A DNA stretch of 64,000 nucleotides from Flaccisagitta enflata (taxonomy: Eukaryota > Chaetognatha > Sagittoidea > Aphragmophora). Below, piece by piece: positions 51,104 to 63,067 of this stretch (its first letter is position 1; each line of letters starts with the position of its first letter). The stretch is taken from contig OZ231127.1 of the NCBI GenBank assembly GCA_965153355.1, forward strand, positions 22,320,001 to 22,384,000. Reading direction: 5' to 3'. The translations under genes and the position numbers were made by a program. The notes below the pieces were generated by a model. It was given only the letters and a program-made list of their open reading frames with translations, had not been told where the DNA came from and searched no databases.

Positions 51104-52077
51104 GGGTGCTTCACATAGCACAAGTTGTGAGTATCCCTTTACCCTATTTAGGTACTGTGGTAGAGTAAAAATTGTTTTAATTTTACAGTTCCGTAAGAAA
51201 TCCCAGAAATTCATAAAAAATTGAGTTATTTTTTTTCTAAAAGGATAATCATTAGTATTAAAGAATGATGGTGTTCATGATTATAGATTAAAATATGAAA
51301 ACATAAGCTATAGAATAGTTTATTCATAGGCAGATAAACAATTTTATAAAGAAAAGAAATCAGCAAAAGTTATTTCAAAAAATGTCAGCATGTTATTTCA
51401 TCCCACTCTATTATTCAAGTTAGCTCCTCCAAAATAAAATGGTAATAAATAGAACATGAATGATTTTAAATAAAAGAAAAATCGTTTGACTCTTAAAATT
51501 AGCCACTCTACATTAAGTAATAGTCGCAAAAGCGTTAAATGGTCGGCGGTGCCCTGCCCTAGTAGGTTGTGCTTGCAGTTGAAGAGGTAGCAGGGAAGCG
51601 GCCCCAAAGGGGTCGATGACCTATACTTTCACACATATGAGGAATATTCTCCTTCTCCTCATCCGCTCCCCCCCCCAGTTTCAAGGCCCAAATTCTAGTC
51701 CCGAGACCCAAATCCCAGTCTCATGGCCCAAATCCTATTCAAAAGGCTCAAATTCTAGCCTGGAGACCCAAATCTCATCATTTAGGCTGGGATATAAACC
51801 TTAAAGCCTAGATTTAGGCATCACGGCTGGGATATAAGCCTAAAGGATTAGGTATGGGTCTCCAGGCTAGAATTTGGACCTTGAGGCTAGGATTTGGGCC
51901 TTTTGGATATGATTTGGGTCTTGGGACTAGAATTTGGACCTCGAAGCTTGGGGGGGGGTACCGACAGAGGAGATGGAGAAAATTCCCCATAAAAGCATAG
52001 GTCATTGACCTTTTCGGGGTTGCTGCCCAAAAAGGGTGAAAAAATAACCAACTTTTGCTTAGTGAAGCACCCAATTG
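51104..52077. mobile_element. Fold-back element F6 interrupted by a GGCC-type fold-back
   Basis: Left end TTGGGTGCTTCACATAGCAC, right end CTTAGTGAAGCACCCAA. The uninterrupted copy at 59771 shows that the middle, 51518-52036, is an insertion. Confidence 0.78.
51518..52036. mobile_element. GGCC-type fold-back element nested in F6
   Basis: Left AGTCGCAAAAGCGTTAAATG and GGCCCCAAAGGGGTCGATGA. Right end inverted (CATTGACCTTTTCGGGGTTG, CTGCCCAAAAA). About 13 AAGGCCCAAATTCTAGTC-type units inside. Confidence 0.78.
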
Positions 52078-52489
52078 GATCATTTTCCCCATTTTCATAC
52101 AAAATCTGGTTTTGATGAGTCACTAATTCGTAGGGCAAAAAAAGAAAAGGAAAAGTGCAAAAATGAATGTTTTAGATATTCTAGTGTATGTGTGGGGGGC
52201 ATTGGGTGTGGATGGGGATTGGATGCCCCTGCCCACCCACCTGCAACGATATTGTGACCCCGCCTCACACTTTTTATTTTTTATAAGAACGTCATTTTTT
52301 GGCTGAAGCCTTAAAAAGAGATAGAGATAGCTACAAATAAAATAACTACAATGTTCTTAAATTTGGAGCGATTTCAAGCCTGATGTTCTTATAAACTAGG
52401 TTCTTATAGAATATAAAAAGTGTATTTCCTTCCTTTCATCCTTTCACTCTTCATCCCACCTACCTTTGTTACTTTCTTTCTCTTTTGTT

Positions 52490-52533
<44 letters not shown>

Positions 52534-52586
52534 TCCTTCCTTCCTTCCTTCCTTCCTTCCTTCCTTCCTTCCATCCTTCCTTCCTT
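52490..52586 (+). repeat. (CTTT)n-(CCTT)n microsatellite
   Basis: CTTT units passing into CCTT units near 52535. Confidence 0.93.
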
Positions 52587-52657
52587 CTTCTATCAAAGAT
52601 CAGATCAGATTACTTATAAACAAAAGTTTATCAAGGGCATGCAGTTTTAAAACTTAC

Positions 52658-52837
52658 TTCATTGGATTTGACGTTGTTAGGCAAGTTGCTGTTGAGCATG
52701 AACCTGTCGATTATGTTGCTGCCAATCATAATGACGCCAACTAAGATGACACCATCGAACATGAGTTGGCCAAACTTGAGGAAGCAGGGGACGAAACGCA
52801 CGATGACGGGCCACCATTGTCGACTCTGCAGATCCAA
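52658..52837 (-). CDS. Orphan internal exon with a possible membrane segment
   Basis: Acceptor ACCACAACAG and a strong donor AATGAA|GTAAGT bracket exactly 60 codons, phase 0 both sides: QWWPVIVRFVPCFLKFGQL, then a hydrophobic stretch FDGVILVGVIMIGSNI. It could be one transmembrane helix of an unknown protein. GC is higher than in the flanks. No family recognised. Confidence 0.42.
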
Positions 52838-53099
52838 CTGTTGTGGTTATCAAGGACATATAAAATCTGTGTTTATGCAGTGTTAATGCATGCATAACTG
52901 TCTGTCTTGGTCTGTCAGTCTTTTTGTGTCTATCTTACTGTCTTTCTGTGTCTATCTTACTGTTTCGCTGTGTCTGTCATAGTGTTTCGCTGTGTCTGTT
53001 GTACTGTCTCGCTGTGTCTGTCATACTGTATGTCATTCTGTCTCACTGTGTCTGTCATTCTGTCTCGCTGTGTCTGTCTTACTGTCTTGCTAAGTCTGT

Positions 53100-53204
<105 letters not shown>

Positions 53205-53413
53205 TTTGAACAAGAGAGTCGCGGCCCGACTAACCAACAGGCGCAGCGCCTTGTAGAAGTGTGTCCGCACTAAAAAAGTGAGGGCCAAATAATGAAAAAA
53301 AAACTGAAAACAATAAAACAAAAATAAATGCAAAAAGAAAATGACAAACATAATTTTCTAACTGCGACGAAATAGAGCAGAGTAAAGATGTAGAAGAACT
53401 TTTCACGCATGCT

Positions 53414-53472
53414 CTAGGCCTTGATAGGGAATACGTAGGATGGGTAGTTACCATCACCAGTGAGCTCATAGT
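53414..53472 (-). CDS. Orphan terminal exon, product unknown
   Basis: A branch-point-like TACTAAG and acceptor ATTACACAG precede a phase-1 frame YELTGDGNYPSYVFPIKA and a stop. Composition and wording look coding. I did not find its upstream exons, which should lie at higher coordinates, nor do I recognise the family. Confidence 0.42.
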
Positions 53473-53479
53473 CTGTGTA

Positions 53480-54320
53480 ATGATTGCTTAGTACCAAACC
53501 ACAGTCTGTACAAATTAACACGGCCATTTAAGGAATTGATATTATAACGATTGAATACCTACAGGGACGACATACACAGAAGTATAAAAAAAGTATCCTT
53601 AAATGGCTAATTGAAGAAGTTTGCTTTTTTCTCAGCTCGACAAAATGTCACCAAGGTGACGGTCCATGACAGCCTCTTAGACCCTCTCATATGCTCACTG
53701 AAAATCCCCAGTCCAATAAGGGTTCGGCCTTAAGATATTAATATCAAAGCCTGTCAAAATTTTTGTATGTTATGTTTGAGCATATCATTGCATAACCCTC
53801 ATGGAATCAATCAAAATTAAATACTTAATTACAATTTAACTACACCAAAGTTTAAATTCAGAATTTTTTCTTCTCTGTTTTTAGGGTTTATTGGTGCTGC
53901 TTTTAACTTTAAGATACATTTCTGGGCATCAACCCACGCCAAGTGGTCTTTTTTCTTAAAAGAGGCCTATGTTGGGATGTTGTGGGGAAAAAGGATTTTT
54001 TGTCCAATCCAAAATTTTAGTTTTAAAGCTTTATAACAGTATCAAAGAGCTTGAATAAGAAACAAATAAATACTCTAGATCATGTCATAAAGAGTCTACT
54101 AGTCAGCCCAGATACTACAAGATAAAGCAGCATGCGGCGCATCTTGTTATCGCAACCATGTCATCATCAAAATTCTATGAGCAACCTGCATAGCACTTTC
54201 TAGACATTAAAGATATAACTCGACATTGGTAGCCTGCTTTATCTTCTAATGTCCAGTAGCTGCGACGGCGTCTAATTCAGTGAGGGATTTACGCCGATCT
54301 CCCTTCTTCATCTCGATCGG
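53480..54320. other. Intergenic DNA
   Basis: No gene. GATAAAGCAGCATGCG and GCCTGCTTTATC at 54122 and 54232 form a loose inverted pair. Confidence 0.4.
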
Positions 54321-54322
54321 CT

Positions 54323-54325
<3 letters not shown>

Positions 54326-54418
<93 letters not shown>
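54326..54418 (+). repeat. (CT)n microsatellite
   Basis: About 46 units. Confidence 0.95.
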
Positions 54419-54420
<2 letters not shown>

Positions 54421-54587
54421 ATTGAGGAAACCTGTCATTTCGAATTTCGTTCATGTCAAATTTGTTTGGCAGTGACTACATCCGCAATAATTGTGCAAAC
54501 TTTCGAATTGCAAGGTCTGTCACCTTTTAACAACATACCACGGTCTCTTTCATCCCAAAGTCTTATTTGCTTATTGTTGTTATCATG

Positions 54588-55547
54588 TTTTTAGTCGCGT
54601 GTCATTTTGAATCATATCAAGTCATTTTATGTTATGGCAATTTCTCCTATAAAGTGGGCCGGCTGAAAAACATGATTTGGCAGCAATAAAAACATTGTTT
54701 TCTTCTACTAATTATTCTTTTGATAATGACAGCTGTTCTAAAACATCCCTTGGGACAAAGTGCTCACCATACATCCTTCAAACTCCAGATTTTGATAGGA
54801 AAGGTGGCCAAAAGTAGAGCCAAAACAGCCTATTTTCCCTGTCACACTTGTGTCACATTTCATGTCTGCTACGATAAAAACATCAAAAAATTGTCAAGCC
54901 TCTCCAATGGTAGGTTATTTTTGTATCATTGCCATCCCTAAAGAAGCATCAGAAATTTGATGGTGACTGGTGGACATTTACTATGCAAAAATCTCATTCA
55001 TAGTTGGTTTGTTAAAAATGATAAAATATCTTATTTTAATATGGTAATATGCAATACATAAAAAAAAACATATTTTTTTGTATGATGTAAAATTTCTTTT
55101 TTTTCCCTGTTAAGTAAAGGCATAACCCAGATTACATGCCAAATTTCAGAACTTTATGTCATTTCTAGCTGGTTATATTGATTTTTTAAGAAAATGTCCT
55201 GTCGAGTTAACACCTTGTCACACTGTGTCACACTGTTTCTCACAAAAATTTATACTATTGAACACAGTTCAAGACTTTAAGTGATTTTTTCAGTAAAATT
55301 TGAAAGAGTATCAAATTCTGAGCCTGCAATCAAAATTTTAAGCTGATAGATGCAACTATCAGTGAGTTATGTTATTTTTATCAATGTTAACTTGATCAGG
55401 CGCTTGATTTTGGCCAGACCGGTTTATAGGAGAAACTGCCTTATTTAAAGTTAATTTAGTCTCTTAGTCTTTTGGTCTTTCAGTCTTCCAGTCTTTTGGT
55501 CTAATGGTCTTAACAACCGCACGCAACTGGTGTTGGCCTTGTTTTAT
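54588..55547 (-). mobile_element. H1 element interrupted by a fold-back
   Basis: TTTTTAGTCGCGTGTCATTT at the left and CCGCACGCAACTGGTGTTGG plus CCTTGTTTT at the right are the H1 ends. The interior is split by 54636-55436. Confidence 0.62.
54636..55436. mobile_element. Fold-back element nested in H1
   Basis: Left GGCAATTTCTCCTATAAAGT and GGCCGGCTGAAAA; right end inverted TTGGCCAGACCGGTTTATAG and GAGAAACTGCC. Confidence 0.62.
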
Positions 55548-55551
55548 TTGT

Positions 55552-56153
55552 ACAGTACGATGGGAGCAATGACGACCTACACTGGAGGATAGATTTTAGA
55601 TATTCTAATTTCATTTGTATTATGAAATATTTGAGATCTAGGCTAATTATAGGTTGCTCTATTAAGTGAATGCATTTGCGTCTCTCAAACCTCAATTTGT
55701 GACTTGACCTCACCAAGACTTCATTTTTCAAGGTTCTAACCAATGTCATCAGATTGGGTGAAAAATTTCATATAATTTTTTTAAAAAAAATCAGCTCAAT
55801 CGAACTATTTTTACAGGTTTTATAGCTATGTTTAATAAATAAATATTATGCAAATTAATTTCTGAGCAAAACTTAAAATGGCCATAAAACCTGTAAAAAT
55901 AGACCGATTGAGCTCATTTTTTTTTTAAACCATATAAAATTTTCCACCCAATCTATTGAGATAGGTTAGAACTTTGAAAAATGAAGTCTTAATAAGGTCA
56001 AGTCCCAAGTTGAAGTTTGAGAGATGCAAATATTTTCACTCAACCTTTAATTACCCTAGATCTTAAATATTTCATGATACAAATGAAATTAAGGTATATA
56101 AAATCTATCCTCCAGTCTAGGTCGTCATTGCTCCCATCGCACTGTAGCTAGGA
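55552..56153. mobile_element. Long fold-back element, GATGGGAGCAATGACGACCT type
   Basis: Arms of about 250 bases: CGATGGGAGCAATGACGACC and TAACCAATGTCATCAGATTG at the left, inverted at the right as AGGTCGTCATTGCTCCCATC, with a centre of about 90 bases. Starts about 10 bases after the H1 element. Confidence 0.85.
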
Positions 56154-56636
56154 AGACACAACATGTTTTTCAATATCAGTTTTAAAATGTCATCCTATAA
56201 ATGTTTTTATCATTGAAACATGGTAATCCGGACCCAGCATACTAAATCATTACATCAAACTCTTCCTGACTCAACATCATTTTACTTAAAAGATATTCAA
56301 AGGGGTATACAACAAAAAAAAGATTCAGATTCAATAAATTTCACTAGCTTATCTACTTAAAAGTGGAGTCAGACGAAGGGCCATACTGGGCCAGAGTTGT
56401 CACTGTGTACTGACTGAACTGTTGGCCCTGACAGTATGTTAGTTGGTCTATCCACTGAATCACGAAAGAAAATCTAAAAAATAGTTATATACCTGATGGA
56501 ATTGGCATTTGTGATTCAGTGGATTGATATCTAACCTCTGTTTGTGCATTTGTGGATTGATGCTTAACCCCCATTGGTGATTCATTGAGAGATGAAGTCA
56601 CCCTTGTCTGCTCCCCCTAAAGGTCAGTGGAGGAAG

Positions 56637-56639
<3 letters not shown>

Positions 56640-56699
<60 letters not shown>

Positions 56700-56711
56700 T
56701 GTGTGTGTGTA
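56640..56711 (+). repeat. (GT)n microsatellite
   Basis: About 35 units with one interruption. Confidence 0.94.
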
Positions 56712-56746
56712 TTTATTTGTAATGTTTATTGGCTTTGATATTCGAC

Positions 56747-56955
56747 AACAAGGCCGTATACACGGCTACCGAAGTCGCGTGCAGGTGGGCAGGGGCAGTG
56801 ATAAAAAAGGCTATTTAAGCAATTGGGCAGGAGCAGTAAAGCAAAAACCGCCCGTAAACGCCAAAAAAAGCGGTCGGACCGACCGATGGACCAACGGACT
56901 GACGGACCGACCGACATAGTGGGTCATAGAGTTGCGTAGCACGCGACTAAAAACT
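56747..56955 (+). mobile_element. Hairpin-ended element, family H1 (good copy)
   Basis: ACAAGGCCGTATACACGGCT, GAAGTCGCGTGCAGGTGGGC, GGGCAGGAGCAGTAAAGC, GGTCGGACCGACCGATGG, and AGTTGCGTAGCACGCGACT followed by AAAAACT. Confidence 0.8.
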
Positions 56956-57032
56956 AAGGAAAAGACGAAAAGGAAAGAAAAGGAAAAGGAAAGAAAGAAA
57001 ACGAAAGCTATGATTTCAATGTTTCAGTTGGA

Positions 57033-57262
57033 AAACAAGGCCGGATACACGGCTACCCCAGTCGCATGCGGGTGGGCAGGGGCCATAATTGAGGTCAGTG
57101 GAGCATTTGGGCAGGAGCAGTAAGGCCAAAAACCCCATTAACGCCGAAAAAGTAAAGTGTGACGGACCGACGGACGGACGGACGGACGGATGGACGGACG
57201 GACCGACGGACCAACGGACGGACGGACGGACGGACGGACGGACGGACGGACGGACAAAGCGG
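57033..57262 (+). mobile_element. H1 element with an expanded (GACG)n core
   Basis: AACAAGGCCGGATACACGGC and GCGGGTGGGCAGGGGCCAT at the left. The core has grown to about 90 bases of GACG units, and the terminal hairpin is missing after AAAGCGGGG. Confidence 0.78.
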
Positions 57263-57376
57263 GGATAATCTAGCCTTGAAATTCAACAAACGTATGAACT
57301 GTCCTATAGCCCAGAATGGATTTTCTAAAGGATGACACCGATATCGCGCGCACGTGTGTATGTGTCCGTGTTTGTG

Positions 57377-57377
<1 letters not shown>

Positions 57378-57435
<58 letters not shown>

Positions 57436-57543
57436 AAGTTTAAATAATCCTTGACAGGTAGTCCTTCAACTTCTCTTGATTCCGTAAGGGAAAGAAGGGA
57501 AGAAAGAAAGAAAGAGAGAAAGAAAGAAAGAAAGAAGAAGAAA

Positions 57544-57591
<48 letters not shown>

Positions 57592-57600
57592 AAAAAAGAA
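57378..57600 (+). repeat. (GT)n and (GAAA)n microsatellites
   Basis: GT array 57378-57430, GAAA arrays 57505-57600. Confidence 0.93.
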
Positions 57601-57611
57601 CGAGAAAATAG

Positions 57612-57850
57612 TTGCAAGAGCATCAGATGGTTAGCGGTACCCGTTGCCCCTACGTTAGTGTATGTAAGATGTGAAGGTGATAGGGGCAGCGGCCCTGAAG
57701 GAGCTGAAGACCTAGGCTGGGCTAAGACTTGAGTGTTAAGGAATTCGAGTCATGAGGCTGTAGAGGAGTCATCAGGCTTGGATTGGAGCCTCTTGGCTGG
57801 GATTGGAGCCTAAGGGCTGCAGTCCCAGCCTCGAGGCTCGAATTGGAGCT
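57612..57850 (+). mobile_element. Partial GGCC-type element
   Basis: GTTGCAAGAGCATCAGATGG, GGGGCAGCGGCCCTGAAGGA, then five or six CATGAGGCTGGATTGGAGCC units; no right terminus. Confidence 0.6.
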
Positions 57851-58006
57851 TGAACTTTTAGATGGGGAGAGCAAGGGAGGAATTGTGAGTTTTGACGCTT
57901 TTTCTATGAAAAGTGGAACGATATCCCTCACTATACCCAAACTGAAACAAATGGAAGAGGGCCTTGTGAACCCTCACTGACTAGTTAACACGCGCTCCAC
58001 TCCTAG

Positions 58007-58589
58007 CAGGGACAAGGATGCGCGGCATTTTCAAAAGCGTTCGCTTTCGCGTTTTTAAGCAGCTCGCGCATCGCGTTACGCATCGCATCCATTGTTTTTG
58101 GTTGCTAACGCGTTCGCGTTACGCGTTTTCAACGCTTCCTACACGTTCTCTTATGGAAAGGAAGATGGAAAGTAGAAAAGTAGAATGAAAGAAAGAAAGT
58201 AGGAAAGAAAGAAAGAAAGAAAGAAAGAAAGAGAGAAAGAGAGAAAGAGAGAAAGAGAGAAAGAGAGAAAGAGAGAAAAAAAGAGAGAAAGAGAAAAAAA
58301 AAAGAAAAAAAGGAGGAAGGAAGGAAGAAAAGAAAGAAGGAGAGAAAAAAAGAAAAAAAGGAAGAAAAGAAAGAAGGAATAAAAGAAACAGGGAGGAAAG
58401 AAGGAATGAAAGAAAGAAGGAAAGAAAGAAAAAAAGAAAGAGGAGAAAAAAAGAATTCATGATAGACAAAGAAAAAAACAGAGATGAAAAAGAAAAAGTA
58501 ACCAGGGGTTGAAATATTGTCATGGCAAATGGTCTCCCATGCCCAAAAACATACACGCAAGCGCGCGTGCACACACACGCACATGCATG

Positions 58590-58679
<90 letters not shown>

Positions 58680-58701
58680 CTTACACAGACGCACACACAC
58701 T

Positions 58702-58750
<49 letters not shown>

Positions 58751-59021
58751 TCACACTCGCGCACACACACATGCACACGCACACGCACAAACGCTTACAC
58801 ACAAACAATGACAACCATATTTCTGATGTTTTTGTTTTGAATTTGGAGGTCAAGGACAAGGACAGGGCAGAAGAGCATGGATGCGAACGCTTTGGGGAGG
58901 ATGCGCGTTCGCATCCACTCCTATAATCTATCAGATGCGTTCGCATCCTTATCCACGTTTAGCAAAATCTCGCGCATCCTGTGCGTTCGCATCCTTATCC
59001 CGGATCGCATCCTTATCCCTG
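58007..59021. mobile_element. Non-autonomous hAT-like element with perfect 8-bp duplication and internal microsatellites
   Basis: 1015 bases from CAGGGACAAGGATGCGCGGC to CGCATCCTTATCCCTG, flanked by the identical octamer ACTCCTAG (57999-58006, 59022-59029). Both subterminal regions are full of GCGTTCGC/GGATGCGAACGC repeats, probable transposase-binding sites. The interior is a GAAA-rich block and two (AC)n arrays. No transposase frame. Confidence 0.9.
58595..58752 (+). repeat. Two (AC)n microsatellites inside the hAT-like element
   Basis: Arrays at about 58595-58677 and 58707-58752. Confidence 0.94.
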
Positions 59022-59397
59022 ACTCCTAGTTTTCCATATAACAGAATCTGAAAAACGTTCTTCCTCAATCTAACCAAGAAGTGCATAAAATACCAACAGG
59101 AAGACAGATGGACATATGGATGGACAAACGGATGGACTGACAGGCGGACGGACAGATGGATGGCTGGAAAAAGCCTCTCTTAAAAAAGCGTTTCCACAAT
59201 CAAATAGGGGATTTGAATGCAAGCACTCCTCATCCTTCTCATCCTGCGCAACCGATGCCATGCTTATTAAGAATGTGTAACTATGGCAAAGAAAAAAAAT
59301 GAACAACTTCTTCTTAGGTGCGCCAACCCACCTCCGTATCTGGTCGTGTCCGTTGGTGATGCTAACCTTTGACAATCCACCGGATCTAATGGCCTAA

Positions 59398-59592
59398 TTG
59401 GCCTTTTTAGATGCGTCCGTCAGGAACGCATATCTATAAGTGGGTCGGTCCGTCCGTCCGTCCATTACGCATGTGCAAAAACCGCGTTTTTTGGTTGTTT
59501 TTGGCAACAGTGAGATCCTTTACTGAAAAAGACGATACACCAACATGTTTTGAGAGCCTCCTTTAATTCTTGTTCATTTCACCCATCTTCGA
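59398..59592 (-). mobile_element. Hairpin-ended element, family H4
   Basis: Reverse copy of 1010-1290: TTTTAGATGCGTCCGTCAGG, a CGTCCGTCCGTCC core, GCAAAAACCGCGTTTTTTGG, CACCAACATGTTTTGAGAGC. Confidence 0.72.
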
Positions 59593-59770
59593 TATGTTAA
59601 GATTCAGGAATATCAAAATATATTTTCTTTGATATTTATTGAGCTGAACAAAAACAATATGACTTCGAAAAATTTTTGCACCAAAATTTAAGATCTTTAT
59701 CTATCAGCATGTTATTGGCGTTATGTTAAGTGTATGCTCGTGAATGTATCTGTGGGTGTTAGTGTAACAA

Positions 59771-60275
59771 TTGGGTGCTTCACATAGCAGAAGCTGGGAG
59801 TATCCCTTCACCCAACTTACGTAATGTGGAGGAGCAAAAATCATTAAGATGACCATTTTCAATTTTTCAAAATTCCTCCATCTTCCGTTTTTGTTTTAGC
59901 CTTAAAGTTCTCACAGATTTCCCTGAATTCAGCAAAATCCTGTTTAGTTTTGTTACAAAAAAGAAAATTATTTGTTTTAAAAAATTATGATGTTTGTAAA
60001 GATAAATAAAAATATCAGAACATAAGCTTATGAAAAAGCAGAGTTACAATTCTAGGAAGAGTAGAAATTTGTAAAAGTTAATTCAAACAATGTCGGCATA
60101 TCATTTTATCCTACTTTATTATGCAAATTGCATCCTCAAAAACAATTTTCTGAAAAATGAAAGATCAACAATTTTTGATAAAAGAAAAATGGTAAGGGTC
60201 CTAAAATTAGCCTCTCCATATTATGCAAAGAGGGTGAAAAGAATAAACCAACTTTTGCTATGTGAAGCACCCAAG
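59771..60275. mobile_element. Fold-back element F6 (intact)
   Basis: TTGGGTGCTTCACATAGCAG to TTTTGCTATGTGAAGCACCC; arms CCCAACTTACGTAATGTGGA and CTCTCCATATTATGCAAAGA. Serves as the uninterrupted reference for 51104-52077. Confidence 0.82.
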
Positions 60276-60279
60276 TACA

Positions 60280-61300
60280 GGGAGTACCTCGCCAAACAGG
60301 ACCAAAGAAAACGATGTATCTTAGCCTCTAGAAAAGGTAGAATGATTCTGTAAACAGGTTCAGAAAGTTTTTAAAAAACGATTTTTTCATCTGTATTTTG
60401 CCAAAGGCTCATTAAAAAAACTGAATCCCTTTGTATTGTTTAAAGCAAAGTATAGTCTTTACTTTTAGTTTTTCCTTGTTTTGTTGTGTATTGATAAGCA
60501 TCTTTTTATCCCACTCTCATTTCCAAACAAATGGTTATACAACCCTGGCAATGGTCTTGAATTAAAGATATTATGCAGTAGAATCATACCTTTGCAGAAA
60601 ATGAGAAAATTGTACAATGTTAGTTGGGTCCAAAGACTTTTTTAAAAGTTTCATCAAAAAAAAGTTTCATGTGCATTGACAAAACATTCAATAACTATAT
60701 TGAATGATACAATTTTGACAAAGGTCATGAGGGAATCCCAATCTTCAGTGTCCTAGCTTAACTGACAAACATTTCAGACCATTTTTTGTCATCTATATCT
60801 GTAAATAACATGGAAATTCTAAGGAAAAACCTTGTATTGGGATGGAAATTGGCGTTTTTTGCTAAAAAAAGGCATTTTTTCATGGTCTTGCTGAGGATAT
60901 TAGTTAATCATGACTAGCAAAAGTCTGCATCATTCAAAAATCGTCTGAAGTTATTTCTTAGAAACAGTTTTAAGAAATGATTTTGCACTTCCAGAAGCAG
61001 AAATATATCGTTTTCTTTTGTCCTGTTTGATGTGAAACACCCTGTATAACAATGGCAAAAAAAAAAAACAAAAAAAACAAAAACAATTAGACGTTCAATA
61101 TCTATCAAAAACTTTGAAACCACATATACTTTTTGTTTAAAATCCATGAACATACAAAAGAGCCTCAAAAACTCTACAAATCTATACCAAGCACAAATTT
61201 TTGGCTCATTCCGTTTAGAAATGACAAAAGATTGAAGTTCAGTGTACTCAAATTCCTGATTGACGAATAGAGCAGATTTCAGCGCCAGAAAATATGACAC
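60280..61300. other. AT-rich intergenic DNA
   Basis: No gene supported. GTTTGATGTGAAACACCCTG at 61026 is the end of a CAGGGTGTTTC fold-back whose other end I do not see. Confidence 0.45.
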
Positions 61301-61301
61301 T

Positions 61302-61860
61302 TTTTGGACAGCGGCCCCAAAGGGCCGATGTCCTGTCGGACACAGGGGTGAATTTCCAGACGTCCGTCCGTACGTCCCCCCCTCCAAAGCTTCTGAGCCT
61401 CATGTTCCCATTGAAAATCATGGAAAATTGAAGAAATGCAAAATTTCCATTGAATAACATTAAAAATAGATAAAAAATGAAAAAAAATATGCAATTCCTA
61501 TTGAATAACATAGAAAATTTACTAGAAGTTACAAATATGGGAAATCCCTATTGAATAACATGGAAAATTGACAAAATTTTTAAATAAATGCAAAATTCAG
61601 ATTGAATAAAATGGAAAATTGACAATGAAATGGAAAAAAATTCAATGTTCTCATCGAATAACAAGGAAAGTGGCCCCAAAGGCCTCAAATGTGCCTTCTC
61701 AGGACGTCTGGAAATTCACCCCTATATCTTACAGGACATCGGCCCTTTGAGGCCGCTGCCCTGCTCTCACTCCACTTCTGCAGTTAATCAATCCAAGCAG
61801 GGTCATCGGGTACCGCTGACCATGTGCGATCCTTGGATGACTAGTTGTCTTACATATTCC
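61302..61860 (+). mobile_element. GGCC-type element, third subfamily, with ATTGAATAACATGGAAAATT units
   Basis: AGCGGCCCCAAAGGGCCGAT and GTGAATTTCCAGACGTCC at the left; CAGGACGTCTGGAAATTCAC and CATCGGCCCTTTGAGGCCGC inverted at the right. Between them about six units of roughly 50 bases based on CCTATTGAATAACATGGAAA. Confidence 0.72.
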
Positions 61861-61869
61861 GTAAAACGA

Positions 61870-62780
61870 AAAAATGAAAAAAACATTACGAAATCCAAGG
61901 TGAAAATAAAGTATTTTTGATATTCTACAAGATGGTATCCAAGCAAAAAAAAAACGACGTAGACAATTTTTTTATCATACTGTGTTTAAATTTGTTTTCT
62001 AAAAAGTGTTTTTATACATTTTCTCACATCAATCACAAGCAAAGACCATCCTATTTGTTTTTATTTGACTCATACAATTAATTTTCGGCTCGAAGAAGGC
62101 TTTTCCACAAATTACAGGTTTCTTTAAATTGCGTTATCTTGATTTCTGGAAACTTATTCGACGTGTCTGGTAGATATTCTGAAAGGAGAGGAGCAGCAAA
62201 CGCATTAATATGCTTGCGAAAAAAGTAGGAAGGCCAGAGATGACACAATATCACAAAATAATGACAGAATATGACATCACCTTCTTGCGACTGAATGATG
62301 TAATAAAAGTTGCTGGTTTTTATGACGTGGGTGCGCAGCTTCTTTACAGCCAGATATTTTCAGCAAAGTTATGGGACCCGTTTTTTGACTGATTAAAATG
62401 TTAAAAAAAAAAAAAAAGAAGAACCTAGCCCTGACAAAACCTTGTTGAGTTAACTAATGAAGAAATTCAGGCTCTCCCTCCTTTGAACTGTTTCGTTAGA
62501 GATGAGCTGTATCAATACAAAGTTGGTTACTATAAAAAAGATGGAAGCAAGATTTGAGATTTAAGAGTGGTTATCTTTTAGTTATCATAACTTCTAAACT
62601 TATGAAGCTAGAATAATCGTAAGGAGCTCAAATGAAAGATTTTTTAAAGATCTTTAAAACCGTCATGGATTAAAAGGTTCTTGCATTTTTAAATACGACG
62701 CAATCAACAGTCAAAAGAACACGTCTAGTTTTTTCTTTGCCACTGTTATCTCTCAACCTTTTCACTTTTCTATTTGTGGG
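61870..62780. other. AT-rich intergenic DNA
   Basis: No gene supported; the largest frame (62210-62392) has no recognisable features. Confidence 0.4.
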
Positions 62781-62789
62781 TGTGCGATA

Positions 62790-62869
<80 letters not shown>
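62790..62869 (+). repeat. (GT)n microsatellite
   Basis: About 39 units. Confidence 0.94.
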
Positions 62870-62870
<1 letters not shown>

Positions 62871-63067
62871 AAACTTAGATTGCTTTGATCACATTTGTCT
62901 GGGGTCTTTGGAGTGATGTGCAATGGTTTTCTCTTTCATGACTTCTGGAGACAGCTGCGCGCGGCGTGTCTTGAAGAAATGAGGAAAAGTGCCTTTTGTT
63001 TTCATTTAACAGATAACAACGCAAATATTTGCTTGAATCGGCTCCTTACGTCTGACACGCTTTTATC

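Noticed and set aside
60090-60353. Plus-strand frame ending YREYLAKQDQRKRCILASRK
   Set aside because: Most of it is the F6 fold-back; the last 25 codons look coding-like and are followed by a possible donor, but there is no acceptor outside the element.
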